Shown in pieces: positions 9,537 through 19,845 of a DNA stretch of 64,000 nt; within the stretch, counting starts at the first letter, position 1; each line of letters begins with the position of its first letter. Source of the stretch: CAWAND01 sp963807065 (GTDB lineage: Bacteria; Chloroflexota; Anaerolineae; Anaerolineales; E44-bin32); NCBI GenBank assembly GCA_963807065.1, contig CAWDZQ010000003.1:868001-932000 (forward strand). The letters run 5' to 3'. Under the pieces are notes generated by a model. That model worked only from the letters and a program-made list of their open reading frames with translations. It was not told where the DNA came from and made no database searches. A program made the position numbers and the translations under genes.

Positions 9537-9902
9537 ATCCGTGCCTCCCGATTTCTCAGTTCAAGTCAGGGTTGGCGGTCCGGCTGGCGGCCGCCAACGA
9601 CTGCTCTATCAGGCTACTGAGGGGCTGTCACGCCACAGTGTCGATCGCTTGTCAGATTAGAGAACCCATGTTACCGATTGGGAACGAGAGCGCTTGGGTC
9701 TGAGCGAGCTGGGGGGCCGTGGTCACCCCTCGCCACGCGGGGGAAGAGCGGCGAGAAGAGCGAGAATCGTACATAATAGGGGTGTTCGGTCGAGGTTGGA
9801 CGCGCGACCCGGGAGTCACAATCCCGGAGGTCGCCAGACATGCGGCGAGCCGGCGCGGGCCGGCGGCACCAGGCCTGCCAGGTGCAGGCGGCGGAGATCA
9901 TC
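9537..9902. other. Divergent intergenic region with a possible plus-strand promoter
   Basis: This region separates the lipoprotein gene (minus) from the dehydrogenase operon (plus). A TACATAAT sequence near 9768-9775 could serve as a -10 box for the plus-strand operon; no convincing -35 box is seen. Nothing else was recognised. Confidence 0.3.
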
Positions 9903-10922
9903 TTGGGCATCAGGATTGGACTGCTCGGCGCCGGGCGTATTGCCCAGACCCTGTCGCGAGTTTTGATCGAGGACGTCAAGGGGGCCACGCTCTCCGCCAT
10001 CGCCGACGTGGACTTCTCTCGAGCCCGCGCCCTGGCGGAGCCGATCGGTGTGGAGTCAATTTTCTCCGATCTCGGGGCCATGGCTGCCGGAGCAGCATTG
10101 GATGGGGTGGTGATCGCCACCCCAACATCCACGCATGCGGCACTGATTCGGCAAGCCGCCCAAGCGGGGCTGCAAATCTTCAGCGAGAAGCCTTTGGCGC
10201 TGACCCTGGCGGACTGTGACCTGGCTATCGCCGCCACGGATGACGCCGGCGTCCTGCTACAGATCGGGTTCATGCGCCGCTTCGACCCCGTCTACCGCGC
10301 TGCAAAAGCCTTCATTGACAGCGGGGCGATCGGCACACCGGTCATGTTCAAGGCTGTGAGCCGCGATCCGCAGCGGACGAGCCTGGAGTTCGCGCAGCGG
10401 GAGAGAAGCGGCGGACTGATTTTTGACATGTCGATCCATGATTTCGACCTGGCGCGCTGGTTGATGGGCAGCGAGGTCGTCAGGGTGCATGCTGAGGGCG
10501 ACTGCTTGGTGTACCCGGAATTGAAACAGGTAAACGACATCGACAACGCCGTCATCAACCTAAAATTCGACGGCGGGGCGATAGGTGATATCGACGCCAG
10601 CCGAAATGCTGTCTACGGTCAAGACGTTCGCACTGAGATCCTTGGATCGGAGGGCAGCCTCAATATTGGCCAGCGCGGCTCCCGAGCCGTCGTCTTTCGA
10701 CGGACCGCTGCGGGTGAAGACCAAGTTTTCGAGCTGCCGTTGCCTCAATCCAGATTCCGGCAGGCGTTCGCTGAAGAGCTGCGTAGTTTCGTCCACGCCA
10801 TCGAGACGGCGGGGCCATCTGCCGTACCCGGAGTGGAAGGTCGGAAGGCGACGGCCATCGCGCTGGCGGCTACCCGATCGCTGGATGAAGGCCGGGCGGT
10901 CGCATTGGCCGACCTTTCCTAG
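9903..10922 (+). CDS. Gfo/Idh/MocA-family dehydrogenase, inositol 2-dehydrogenase-like
   Basis: This NAD(P)-dependent sugar or cyclitol dehydrogenase oxidises a ring or chain hydroxyl. A Rossmann motif GLLGAGRIAQ opens the protein, the EKP catalytic-lysine motif is in FSEKPLAL (about 98), and the substrate-side MSIHDFDLARWL motif (about 178-190) has the conserved Asp/His. The frame is open from 9840, but I chose TTG 9903 because a GGCGGAG site lies six bases upstream and the fold starts immediately. It resembles the minus-strand dehydrogenase at 18766. Together with the HAD and TIM-barrel genes downstream it forms a plus-strand operon, probably for the same cyclitol or sugar class. The exact substrate cannot be read from sequence. 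Confidence 0.9.
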   Translation: MGIRIGLLGAGRIAQTLSRVLIEDVKGATLSAIADVDFSRARALAEPIGVESIFSDLGAMAAGAALDGVVIATPTSTHAALIRQAAQAGLQIFSEKPLALTLADCDLAIAATDDAGVLLQIGFMRRFDPVYRAAKAFIDSGAIGTPVMFKAVSRDPQRTSLEFAQRERSGGLIFDMSIHDFDLARWLMGSEVVRVHAEGDCLVYPELKQVNDIDNAVINLKFDGGAIGDIDASRNAVYGQDVRTEILGSEGSLNIGQRGSRAVVFRRTAAGEDQVFELPLPQSRFRQAFAEELRSFVHAIETAGPSAVPGVEGRKATAIALAATRSLDEGRAVALADLS

Positions 10923-11002
10923 AGTTGCCGGCCCAAACAAGGGGCTAGAACCGTTCCAGCAGCAACGTCAACTGGCGCAGACCTGTTTCCAGAAATGAGC
11001 GG

Positions 11003-11764
11003 ATGGAGGCTATGAAAGTATCCACAGATGCAATTCGTGTCGTGGTCCTCGACGTCGACGGCGTGATGTCCGAGGGTGAGGGCCGGCCCCTGGATCTCGC
11101 ATTCTTGGGCCTTCTGGCGCAAATGAACCGCGAGGCGCGCCGTGGCCAGGACCAGCCGGCCGTCACCGTCTGCACCGGTCGCCCAGCGCCCTATGTCGAG
11201 GTCATCCTTCAGGCCATCGACGGCTATTTGCCGGGGATATACGAGAGTGGAGCGGGTTTGTACATTCCGGATACGTATCGCTTTGAACCCCACCCTTCCT
11301 TGGTCGGGCGTGGGACCATGGGCGAAGCGCACCGCCGTCTTCAGGCGCAGCTGGTGGATACGGGCAAGGCCTACTTTCAGCCTGGGAAAGACTTCTCTTT
11401 GAGCTTGTTCCCCACCCACCCTGAGGATATTGGGGACCTGGAAACCATGACGTTGGACGCACTGGGTCCACTTGCCGATGATGTGTCCTTGGTGTCTGCG
11501 ATCTCGTGCCTCAATATCCTGCCGCTTAACATCGACAAGGGCGTCGGGCTTCGCCGTCTGGCCGAACACATTGGCATATCACCCAAGATGATGATCGGCG
11601 TCGGCGATTCTGATGGTGACCTCCCCTTCCTCAGGCTGGTTGATTGCTCGGGAGCGCCATCCAACGCCGTCGACAAGGTCAAACGTGCGGTCGGATATGT
11701 CTCACCCCACCCCACTGGCCGGGGCGTGATCGACATCCTGCGACACTACGGAGTCTCCCCATGA
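11003..11764 (+). CDS. HAD-superfamily (Cof/IIB-type) phosphatase
   Basis: This is a haloacid dehalogenase-fold phosphatase of about 253 residues, likely acting on a sugar phosphate. Motif I is VVLDVDGVM (nucleophile and acid Asp), motif II lies in VTVCTGRP, and motif IV is GVGDSDGDLPFL near the C-terminus. The region between II and IV fits a type IIB cap. It overlaps the next gene by 4 bases (ATGA), so the two are probably translationally coupled. Two in-frame ATGs exist (11003, 11012). In this neighbourhood it may dephosphorylate an imported phosphorylated sugar or cyclitol; that is inference. Confidence 0.85.
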   Translation: MEAMKVSTDAIRVVVLDVDGVMSEGEGRPLDLAFLGLLAQMNREARRGQDQPAVTVCTGRPAPYVEVILQAIDGYLPGIYESGAGLYIPDTYRFEPHPSLVGRGTMGEAHRRLQAQLVDTGKAYFQPGKDFSLSLFPTHPEDIGDLETMTLDALGPLADDVSLVSAISCLNILPLNIDKGVGLRRLAEHIGISPKMMIGVGDSDGDLPFLRLVDCSGAPSNAVDKVKRAVGYVSPHPTGRGVIDILRHYGVSP

Positions 11765-12582
11765 GCCCAATTTACAGCAAAGTTTCTGTTCAAGAAGACA
11801 TGCTTCCCGGCCCGAGCTTGGAGGACCGATTCGCCCAGGCGGCAGATTTGGGGATCGAGGGTCTCGAGGTTTGGAGCGAAACCCTTCCCGGACAAGTCTC
11901 TGAAATCGTAAGGCTCAACGGGCGGGCAGGTGTGGTGGTTTCATCAGTCAATCACGGCCGGCGTTCTCGATTTCTGGATCCTGACCCAATTGAGCGGCGA
12001 TCCGCCATGTCCGAATTATCTGAAGCCATTCGACTCGCCGGCCACATCGGAGCGGTTGGCGTAGGGTATGCCCCGCACTTCTTCGGGCCCTTGCTGCCAG
12101 ATCTGTCTCCCTACCGGACCGCACGCGAGCTCGAGCTGGGGCTCCTGAGCGCCCAGCTTGACGAGCTGGCGGACCAAGCCCAGGCGGCCGGCGTTCAGCT
12201 GTGGGTTGAGCCGATCAACCGCTACGAAACCCACCTGCTCGTCCACTTGGAACAAGCCGCATCGCTGGTGATGGCGGTGGATAAGCCGCACCTCGGAATC
12301 GTGGCTGACCTCTTCCACATGGCCCTGGACGAGGCGGATGTCTTGGTGGCCCTTCGAGACAGCGCCGCCCTGATCGGCCAGGTCCATCTGGCCGACAACA
12401 ATCGGCGTCTGCCGGGACAGGGTTCCACGGATTTCAAACCCGTCCTAAACCTGTTGAGGGAGATTGGCTACGACGGGTGGATGACGTTCGAGTGTGGGGA
12501 GCCCGGGGACAATCATCCCCAGGCCCAAGCTTACCTGCGAGATCTGCCCTCGAGCTTGGCCTACATGTTTGACCCGCGGTAG
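11761..12582 (+). CDS. Sugar phosphate isomerase/epimerase-like TIM-barrel protein
   Basis: This 273-residue AP-endonuclease-2-fold TIM barrel is of the kind that isomerises or dehydrates keto-sugars and keto-inositols. Metal-ligand-like segments are VEPINRYE (about 150), GIVADLFHM (about 180), QVHLADNNR (about 210) and the C-terminal TFECGE (about 243). The frame is open from 11644, but the ATG at 11761 overlaps the preceding stop as ATGA and begins the conserved fold, so I chose it. It is the last gene of the short plus-strand operon. Specific activity unknown; an IolE/IolH- or hydroxypyruvate-isomerase-like role is possible. Confidence 0.85.
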   Translation: MSPIYSKVSVQEDMLPGPSLEDRFAQAADLGIEGLEVWSETLPGQVSEIVRLNGRAGVVVSSVNHGRRSRFLDPDPIERRSAMSELSEAIRLAGHIGAVGVGYAPHFFGPLLPDLSPYRTARELELGLLSAQLDELADQAQAAGVQLWVEPINRYETHLLVHLEQAASLVMAVDKPHLGIVADLFHMALDEADVLVALRDSAALIGQVHLADNNRRLPGQGSTDFKPVLNLLREIGYDGWMTFECGEPGDNHPQAQAYLRDLPSSLAYMFDPR

Positions 12583-12622
12583 GACGGCGGCCCTCGGAAT
12601 GGAGCCGCCCGCCGGGGCGCGC

Positions 12623-13192
12623 TCAGCCGGACAGCTCAGCCGCCTTCCGGCCGGGGCCTTTGAGGGCGTCGATCACCTGCAGCAACTCGAGCGGTGCGGT
12701 GATTCGATGCTGCGGGATCTCCGAATCGTCCTGGGGAATCTTCGAGTATCGAGGCGACCAATCCAACCAGACGCTGATCAGCCCCAGCATGTTGGCCCCT
12801 AGCACGTCGCGATCGAGCCGATTGCCGACCATCATCACCCGACTTGCCTGGTCCGCTGGTATGCCGAGCTGATCCATGGCGTAGGTGAACATGAGCGCTT
12901 GAGGCTTCTCCACGCCCAACGTTTCAGACACGGCAAAGACGCTGAAGAGCTGTCTCAGGTTGTGTTGGGTTAGAACGTTGTCGTAGGTCCCCGGACGGCC
13001 GTCGGCCACCAAGGCGAGCGGATAGCCTCGCCGATGAAGCTCGCGCAGCAGCTCGGCAGCGCCTGGGATCAGATCTGCGACCTGGGTGGTCTGGCTGGCG
13101 TCTTTGATCTCGGTGCTTTCGTCAGCCAACGTGTCACCAAAATCAAAGAAGATCGCCACCAGGCCTGATTTGGCACCGACCTGATGATCCAC
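12623..13192 (-). CDS. HAD-like hydrolase
   Basis: This 189-residue haloacid-dehalogenase-fold protein carries motif I FFDFGDTL (about 15-22), a motif II-like LVADGRP (about 61), the motif III lysine in VEKPQALMF (about 94) and motif IV GNRLDRDVLGA (about 123). It resembles class I HAD hydrolases with a small helical cap. It lies downstream of the ATPase gene on the same strand and converges with the plus-strand operon. A phosphatase role in the cyclitol/sugar-phosphate island is plausible but unproven. Confidence 0.8.
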   Translation of the reverse strand: MDHQVGAKSGLVAIFFDFGDTLADESTEIKDASQTTQVADLIPGAAELLRELHRRGYPLALVADGRPGTYDNVLTQHNLRQLFSVFAVSETLGVEKPQALMFTYAMDQLGIPADQASRVMMVGNRLDRDVLGANMLGLISVWLDWSPRYSKIPQDDSEIPQHRITAPLELLQVIDALKGPGRKAAELSG

Positions 13193-13290
13193 CCCACCTC
13201 CCAGATAAACTGTTCGCGGCCCACGGTTTGTGATGTCTCAGCCACCCCTCTCCCACCAACTGGGGAGGGATTGATGTGCTCAAGGTCGCT

Positions 13291-14379
<1,089 letters not shown>

Positions 14380-14392
14380 GCAACCTCTCCTT

Positions 14393-16285
14393 CTAGAACC
14401 GGAACAGGTCCACGAAGCTCTTGCCTGTCAGCCGGCTCAAAATGCCGAGCGCAATCAGAATGATGACGATCAGCAAACCGGCGAAGGCGGCCGCTTCCGA
14501 GGGCGTTCCCCGCACCATTACGTTGAACATCCGAACTGTGTAAAGCTGGGTACGCGCCGAGTTCAAGAACACGGCGGCGCTCAGATCGGTCATGGACCGG
14601 ATAAAGATGTAGATCACCCCGGCGAAGAATGCCTTGGTGAGCAGCGGAAAAGTGATCTTGGCGAACGTGCGCACACGCGAGGCGCCGAGGTCCAGCGAGG
14701 CCTCTTCCAGGGTCGGGTCGATCTGTTTCTGTGCCGCCACGGCCGTACGCAGGCCCACGGGCAGTCGGCGAAAGGCATAGGCAACGATAATGATGGAGAA
14801 GGTCCCAGTCCAGAAGTAGGGCGCGTTGTTGAAGGCCAGGATGTAGCCGATGCCGATCACCGTCCCCGGGATGGCGTACATCAGGGTGGCCGAGAAGTCG
14901 AGGGCGCCTCGGCCCGGAAACCTCTGCCGTGAGACGAGCCACGCCAGCATTATGCCCAGCACGCCGCCCAGCAAACCGGCTCCAACAGAGACGATGAGCG
15001 AGTTCTTGAGCTGAGGACCGGTTGTGAGCAGCCCCATGATGTTGCGAGAAGTCAACGACCAGTCGAATCCCCACGCATTCACCGCCGCCCCGACGAAGAT
15101 CGACCCGTAGAGCAGAATGTTGAAGACCGCTAGCAGCCCGGTGACGGCATAAAGCGGAAGCTGGATCCAGTTGGGCAGCGCCTTGATCTGGCCGGTCTGA
15201 GCACGCCCGGTCACCGTCACGTACGATCTTCGGCTGGATATCCAATGCTGAAGGATGAAGGCCGCCAGCGCGGGGACAACGAGCAGCATTGCCAGGGCGG
15301 CCCCGAGCTGCAGGTCGAACAGCTCAACCATTTCAATGTATGCCTGCGTGGCGAGCATTTGGTACCCCCCACCCACGAGCATTGGATTGCCGAAGTCGGC
15401 AATCGATGAAATGAAGTTGAGTAGACCGGCGGTCAGGAAGGCGGGCGTGACCAAGGGAAAGGTGACCGTTCTCAAGACCCGAAAAGGACGCGCACCGAGA
15501 TCCTCGGCGGCGTCTTCAAGGTCTCGGTTGAGCGCGCTGAAAACCGCCATCAAGATGAGCACCGCCAAAGGGATGTCGCTGATCAATTGAACGAAGATGA
15601 TTCCCGTCGGGCCATAGATGTTGAAAGCGCTAATGCCCAACACGTCGTAGGTAATCAAGCCCCGTCGTCCAAAAAGCATGATGACCGCATAACTGACGGC
15701 AAACGGCGGTGAGATGAGCGGCATCACGACGAGGATTCGGAGCCAGCGCTTGAGGGGTATTTCGGTCAGCGTCAGGGTATAGGCAATCAGGGTGCCGAAG
15801 ACGGTTGAAAGCAAGGCAGAGACAATGCCGATCCACATCGTGTGGTAGGTCGCCTTGGCAGCCATGGGCGTCTTGAGCAGCTTTTGAAACTGAAGCAGCG
15901 ACACACCCACAGCGCTCTGGCTTGCCTTAAAGGATTCGAGAAAGATCTGCGACAGGGGCCAAAGCACGAAGGCGGCAATCCCGACTGTCGCTACCTGCAC
16001 GGTGACAAGCAGTATCGTCTCACGTCTCAGGCGGGCTGAAATGAGCGGAATGACCATGGCGAGAACAACGATCCCCAGCAGGATCGGGCTCCCCAACAGT
16101 TCACGCCGGAAGTGGATGATTTCGGTTGTTCCGATGACTTCACGATGGTCTTCGACCACCTGAAGCTGCATAATCCGGCTGGTGATGATCGCCAGCAGGA
16201 TCAGCTCAATCACCAGGATGACCGCCATCCTGATTCGGCCACGCTGTTCCAGTGTCAACGTGTCACGAGAAGGGAGTGAAGTCAT
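14393..16285 (-). CDS. ABC transporter permease with two fused membrane domains (AfuB-like)
   Basis: This 630-residue inner-membrane permease has two tandem binding-protein-dependent transport domains in one chain. About 13-14 hydrophobic segments are visible. An EAA-type loop lies in each half (DLEDAAEDLGARPFRV near 255 and LEEASLDLGASRVRTF near 535), where the ATPase docks. Fused permeases of this size are typical of the ferric/AfuB/PhnU group, whereas most importers use two separate subunits. It ends 14 bases before the ATPase gene. Upstream, a strong hairpin (16366-16396) separates it from the binding-protein gene. Confidence 0.93.
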   Translation of the reverse strand: MTSLPSRDTLTLEQRGRIRMAVILVIELILLAIITSRIMQLQVVEDHREVIGTTEIIHFRRELLGSPILLGIVVLAMVIPLISARLRRETILLVTVQVATVGIAAFVLWPLSQIFLESFKASQSAVGVSLLQFQKLLKTPMAAKATYHTMWIGIVSALLSTVFGTLIAYTLTLTEIPLKRWLRILVVMPLISPPFAVSYAVIMLFGRRGLITYDVLGISAFNIYGPTGIIFVQLISDIPLAVLILMAVFSALNRDLEDAAEDLGARPFRVLRTVTFPLVTPAFLTAGLLNFISSIADFGNPMLVGGGYQMLATQAYIEMVELFDLQLGAALAMLLVVPALAAFILQHWISSRRSYVTVTGRAQTGQIKALPNWIQLPLYAVTGLLAVFNILLYGSIFVGAAVNAWGFDWSLTSRNIMGLLTTGPQLKNSLIVSVGAGLLGGVLGIMLAWLVSRQRFPGRGALDFSATLMYAIPGTVIGIGYILAFNNAPYFWTGTFSIIIVAYAFRRLPVGLRTAVAAQKQIDPTLEEASLDLGASRVRTFAKITFPLLTKAFFAGVIYIFIRSMTDLSAAVFLNSARTQLYTVRMFNVMVRGTPSEAAAFAGLLIVIILIALGILSRLTGKSFVDLFRF

Positions 16286-16365
16286 TCCGGAGCCTCAATT
16301 CTCAACCGGCTCAACGTATCGGATATGCAGGTCGACAGATTGCGCATTCCTCGAAGGTGTCCCAG

Positions 16366-16396
16366 GGGGCGAGGGGCAACGGGCGCCCCTCGCCCC
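16366..16396. promoter_or_regulatory. Strong intercistronic hairpin between binding-protein and permease genes
   Basis: Perfect 12-bp inverted repeat (GGGGCGAGGGGC / GCCCCTCGCCCC) with a 7-base loop and no T-run after it on the minus strand. It is therefore more likely an mRNA-stabilising or partial-termination element than a full terminator. In importer operons such hairpins keep binding-protein mRNA in excess over permease mRNA. Confidence 0.6.
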
Positions 16397-16435
16397 ATAG
16401 ACTGTGAGACGACTTTCAGGATCGTACGGTCACAC

Positions 16436-17539
16436 TCACCGTTGCGATCCGATTTCGTCCTGCCAACGCGCCACCAGCGGATCGCGCTGGGCGGCCCACT
16501 GCGTGGGATCGTAACCGTCGATCAGGGTCACGTCCTCTAACCCGACGCTTCCTTCGGCAAGCTTGACGCCTTGGATCACAGGGATGCGATGGGCCACATC
16601 GTTGTGATATCTCTGGAAAGCAGGCGTGAAGACGTAGTCGACCCAGGCCTTTGCGGCGGCCTCATGCGGCGTGCCCTTGATGATCGAGATACCGCCGATC
16701 TCGAAGGGCGTCCCCTCCTTGGGGAAGTTGATGGTGACCGGCAAGCCCTTGTCCTGCTGGACTTGGATGTCGTGGGCGAAAGCGATACCCACGGCATACT
16801 CTCCCGCCGCAGCCAGCTTACCTGGGGCACTGCCCGATTCGGTGTACTGAGCCACGTTCGCATCGAACTTCTTGTACCACTCGAAGGCGCCATCCTCACC
16901 GTACATCTGGGCAAGCCCACTCAGAACGGTATAGGATGTGCCTGAGGCGGCTGGGCTGGCGATGACGATTTCGCCCTTGTACACGGGATTGAGCAAATCA
17001 TCCCAAGAGGATGGACAATCGGCACCGATTTCCGCCAATCGCTCCGGGCTGCACGCGAAGCCGATAACGCCATAATAGAAGCCTGTCCACGCGCCTTCGG
17101 GATCCTTGAGCGCCCCATCGGGAAGCTGATTCCAGCCAACGCCCTTGTATGGCTCCAGCAAACCGTCGGCCGCCAAATTGACGTGCGACAGGTTGGTAGT
17201 TCCAAAGAGGACGTCACCCTGAGGATTGCCCTTCTCGGCGCGAATGCGCTCCAAGGCCTCCCCGCTGCTCATATCCAGGCATGTGACGTTCACCCCATAC
17301 TGCTGTTTGAAGGTCTCAAACAACACCTGGAGCTTGTCCGGGTCGAAAAGACAGGCATACAGAACGAGGTCCCCGCCGATCGGTGTTGGCGTCACCTGGA
17401 CTTGCTTTTCGACCTGTTGGGTGACGACCACCTGCTTGGTCACCTCCACGGTTTGTACGATGGGGGTTGGCGTGGCACAGGCCGTCAGGACCACGCTGCC
17501 GATGAACACCAGGGCCGGTATTGCCTTCTTGAAATCCAT
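16436..17539 (-). CDS. Extracellular solute-binding lipoprotein (ferric/AfuA type)
   Basis: This type II periplasmic-binding-fold protein delivers substrate to the fused permease. The leader ends in a lipobox VVLTAC (Cys at about 21). It is followed by a Thr/Val/Gln-rich spacer with VEVTKQVVVTQQVEKQ and TPTP, a hallmark of Chloroflexota binding proteins. The mature domain starts about residue 55 (LVLYACLFDPD). The frame is open to 17560, but ATG 17539 has AAGGAGGG nine bases upstream. Relatives bind Fe3+, 2-aminoethylphosphonate or hexose phosphates. I see no obvious paired-Tyr iron site and cannot settle the ligand. Confidence 0.9.
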   Translation of the reverse strand: MDFKKAIPALVFIGSVVLTACATPTPIVQTVEVTKQVVVTQQVEKQVQVTPTPIGGDLVLYACLFDPDKLQVLFETFKQQYGVNVTCLDMSSGEALERIRAEKGNPQGDVLFGTTNLSHVNLAADGLLEPYKGVGWNQLPDGALKDPEGAWTGFYYGVIGFACSPERLAEIGADCPSSWDDLLNPVYKGEIVIASPAASGTSYTVLSGLAQMYGEDGAFEWYKKFDANVAQYTESGSAPGKLAAAGEYAVGIAFAHDIQVQQDKGLPVTINFPKEGTPFEIGGISIIKGTPHEAAAKAWVDYVFTPAFQRYHNDVAHRIPVIQGVKLAEGSVGLEDVTLIDGYDPTQWAAQRDPLVARWQDEIGSQR

Positions 17540-17714
17540 TCTCGAAATCCCTCCTTCCAAGGTATTTATCGAGAGCCGAAAGGGCCAGCTTGGTTTACTG
17601 AGGGGCCACCTCCTGTCTTGTCCGGCTTCGGTCGATTGGGCGACCGAACCATCGGATGTGCCGGCTTCGCAGCATCGATTTGCCCCTTGGCCTTCTCGTC
17701 GATGCCAGGCAATA

Positions 17715-18677
17715 TCATTCCACCGTACGACCCTTTGTTCTCAGAACAATGGGTTTTAAGAATGCGAACCCCTTCTCAATCCCCTCTTCGGGGCTGATGA
17801 GTGGATCTTCATGTTCCAGACTTAGGACGCCATCGTAGCCCAGCATCCGAAGCCCTGTGACAAACTGCTGCCAGAAGAGCCGGTCGTGGCCAAATCCAAG
17901 CGTGACGTATTCCCAGGCTCGTTCCCCGGGATTTCCCATCGGCCGCGTGTCTAGCGACCCATTCAGGGCCATCTCTTGGGTGTTGATTCGGGTGTCCTTG
18001 GCATGCACATGAAAGACCGACCCCGGGCCGAGCGCAGCCATGACGACCAACGGATCCATGTTCTGGAAGAACAGGTGGCTGGGATCCAGATTGGCACCAA
18101 GGGTTTCTTCGCCCACCGCATCGCGCAGCTTGATCAGGGTCCGTGTGTTGTAGACGGACTGGCCAGGATGCATTTCGATGGCAATGCGGACCCCCAGCTT
18201 CTTGGCCCGACCACCCCATTCAACCCAGAAGGGAAGCAGGATCTCCTGCCATTGGCGCTCGAGCAATTGAATGTACTCCGACTGCCAGGTGCAGGTTACC
18301 CAATTCGGGGTGCCGCCGCCGCGCAAATCACCGGGGCAACCGCTCATGGTCACAACGGTATCAACGCCGAGTTCGCTCGCCAGCCTGAGGGTGTTCTGAA
18401 ACGTCGTCTGGGCGCGGCCGGCCCGGTCCGGCTCAGGATCCACCAGGTTGCCACTGCAGTTGAGAGCGCTAAGGATCAAGCCCCGGCCCTCAATCGACTC
18501 CCTGAGGTGTTTGCGCGCCGAGGCGTCCTGAAGCAGACCTTCGGCATCACAATGCGGCGCCGGGGAGAAATTCCCGGTGCCCAGTTCGACAGCCTCCATC
18601 CCCCGCTCGGCGACCCAATCCAAGGCGCCATCGAGGGACCGGTGGCCCAGCGAATCTGTGAACAATCCGATCTTCAC
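17715..18677 (-). CDS. Sugar phosphate isomerase/epimerase-like TIM-barrel protein
   Basis: This 320-residue AP-endonuclease-2-fold TIM barrel starts with GTG behind a GAGAGGAG site. Ligand-like segments are IEMHPGQ (about 166), NLDPSHLF (about 197), VFHVHAKDTR (about 222) and the C-terminal LSLEHEDPL (about 296), consistent with a divalent-metal isomerase or epimerase. It lies immediately downstream of the iolG-like gene on the same strand and resembles IolH-like or other accessory cyclitol isomerases. The exact reaction is not clear. Confidence 0.83.
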   Translation of the reverse strand: MKIGLFTDSLGHRSLDGALDWVAERGMEAVELGTGNFSPAPHCDAEGLLQDASARKHLRESIEGRGLILSALNCSGNLVDPEPDRAGRAQTTFQNTLRLASELGVDTVVTMSGCPGDLRGGGTPNWVTCTWQSEYIQLLERQWQEILLPFWVEWGGRAKKLGVRIAIEMHPGQSVYNTRTLIKLRDAVGEETLGANLDPSHLFFQNMDPLVVMAALGPGSVFHVHAKDTRINTQEMALNGSLDTRPMGNPGERAWEYVTLGFGHDRLFWQQFVTGLRMLGYDGVLSLEHEDPLISPEEGIEKGFAFLKPIVLRTKGRTVE

Positions 18678-18765
18678 CTGCGCTCCTCTCGACCGAGCCT
18701 CGTGGCGCGGCCGCCCATGCTCACTCGGCGGATGACAATCGGTCGGGAGGGCATGCCCATCCCCT

Positions 18766-19797
18766 TCATCCTTCAGCCTCGACGTCGGCCAGAGCGCATG
18801 AACGCCCGTCTCGCAGGGACATCTGGGCTGCCTTGGCGATGACTACAGCCTTTTTTCCGTCTACCCCGCCGACCTGCACCTCACTATCATCGAGAATTGA
18901 GGCAGCGAAGGCCTCGAGCTCGGCGATGTAAGACGCGGTGTAGCGTTCCAGAAAGAAGTACAGCGGCTTGGGACCGTGGATCCCGGTCTCATCGGCCAGG
19001 ACATGCCTATCCGGCGTCTCATTTTCGGCGGCGGCCATGCCCGACGAACCGAAAACCTCGACACGTTGGTCGTATCCGTAGCTGGCCTTCCGACTGTTGT
19101 CGATCGTCCCGAAGGCGCCGTTCGCGAACTCAAGGCTGATGATGGCCGTATCGATGTCCCCCGCCCGGCCGATCTCATCGTCCACGAGGACCCCGCCGGA
19201 GGCATAGACCCGGGTGACATCGCTCCCCATCAGGTAGCGGGCCATGTCGAAGTCATGAATGGTCATGTCCATGAATAGCCCACCCGAGCTGCGAATATAG
19301 TCGATCGGTGGCGGAGCCGGATCCCGGCTGGTGATGCGCAGCAAATGCGGCGCACCGACGCTGCCGTCGGCCACCAACTGGCGGACGCGCCTGAAACTCG
19401 GGTCGAACCTGCGATTGAAGCCGACCTGAAACTTGACCCCGGCCGCCTCCACCGCCGACAATGTTTGCTCGATCTTGTCCAAGCGGAAGTCGATCGGCTT
19501 CTCACAGAAGATGTGCTTTCCGGCCTTTGCGGCGAGCTGCGCAATCTCGGCATGTGTGTCGGTGGCCGAGCAGATCAACACCGCGTCGACCGTTGGCAGA
19601 TCAAGCAATTGTCGGAAGTCGGTGACTGCTGAGGTCAGTGCATACTTTTGGGCGAGCTCTTCGGCTGCCGCTTGCACAACGTCGGCCACTCCAACCAGCT
19701 CCAGGCTGGGAATCCTCTGAACGATGTTTTGGGCATGAAGTTGGCCTATTCTTCCGGCCCCGATCAGCGCCACTTTGATGGTGTCTTTATTCTCCAA
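18766..19797 (-). CDS. iolG: Inositol 2-dehydrogenase-like Gfo/Idh/MocA dehydrogenase
   Basis: This NAD-dependent dehydrogenase probably oxidises myo-inositol (or an epimer) to its 2-keto form, the first step of the iol pathway. It has the Rossmann motif ALIGAGRIGQLH at the N-terminus, the EKP lysine in FCEKPIDF (about 98) and MTIHDFDMARYL (about 178). The start is a TTG with AAGAGG six bases upstream. Placement directly after iolE supports the assignment; assignment to iolG over other sugar dehydrogenases of this large family rests mainly on context. Confidence 0.87.
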   Translation of the reverse strand: MENKDTIKVALIGAGRIGQLHAQNIVQRIPSLELVGVADVVQAAAEELAQKYALTSAVTDFRQLLDLPTVDAVLICSATDTHAEIAQLAAKAGKHIFCEKPIDFRLDKIEQTLSAVEAAGVKFQVGFNRRFDPSFRRVRQLVADGSVGAPHLLRITSRDPAPPPIDYIRSSGGLFMDMTIHDFDMARYLMGSDVTRVYASGGVLVDDEIGRAGDIDTAIISLEFANGAFGTIDNSRKASYGYDQRVEVFGSSGMAAAENETPDRHVLADETGIHGPKPLYFFLERYTASYIAELEAFAASILDDSEVQVGGVDGKKAVVIAKAAQMSLRDGRSCALADVEAEG

Positions 19798-19845
19798 GAA
19801 TGGCCTCTTCCAGATGTTATTTTTTCCGGTCGAACAGTGGTCGTA

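Noticed and set aside
9671..10273. 200-codon minus-strand open frame at the start of the dehydrogenase operon
   Set aside because: Ser/Ala/Arg-rich shadow of the dehydrogenase gene, no start signal.
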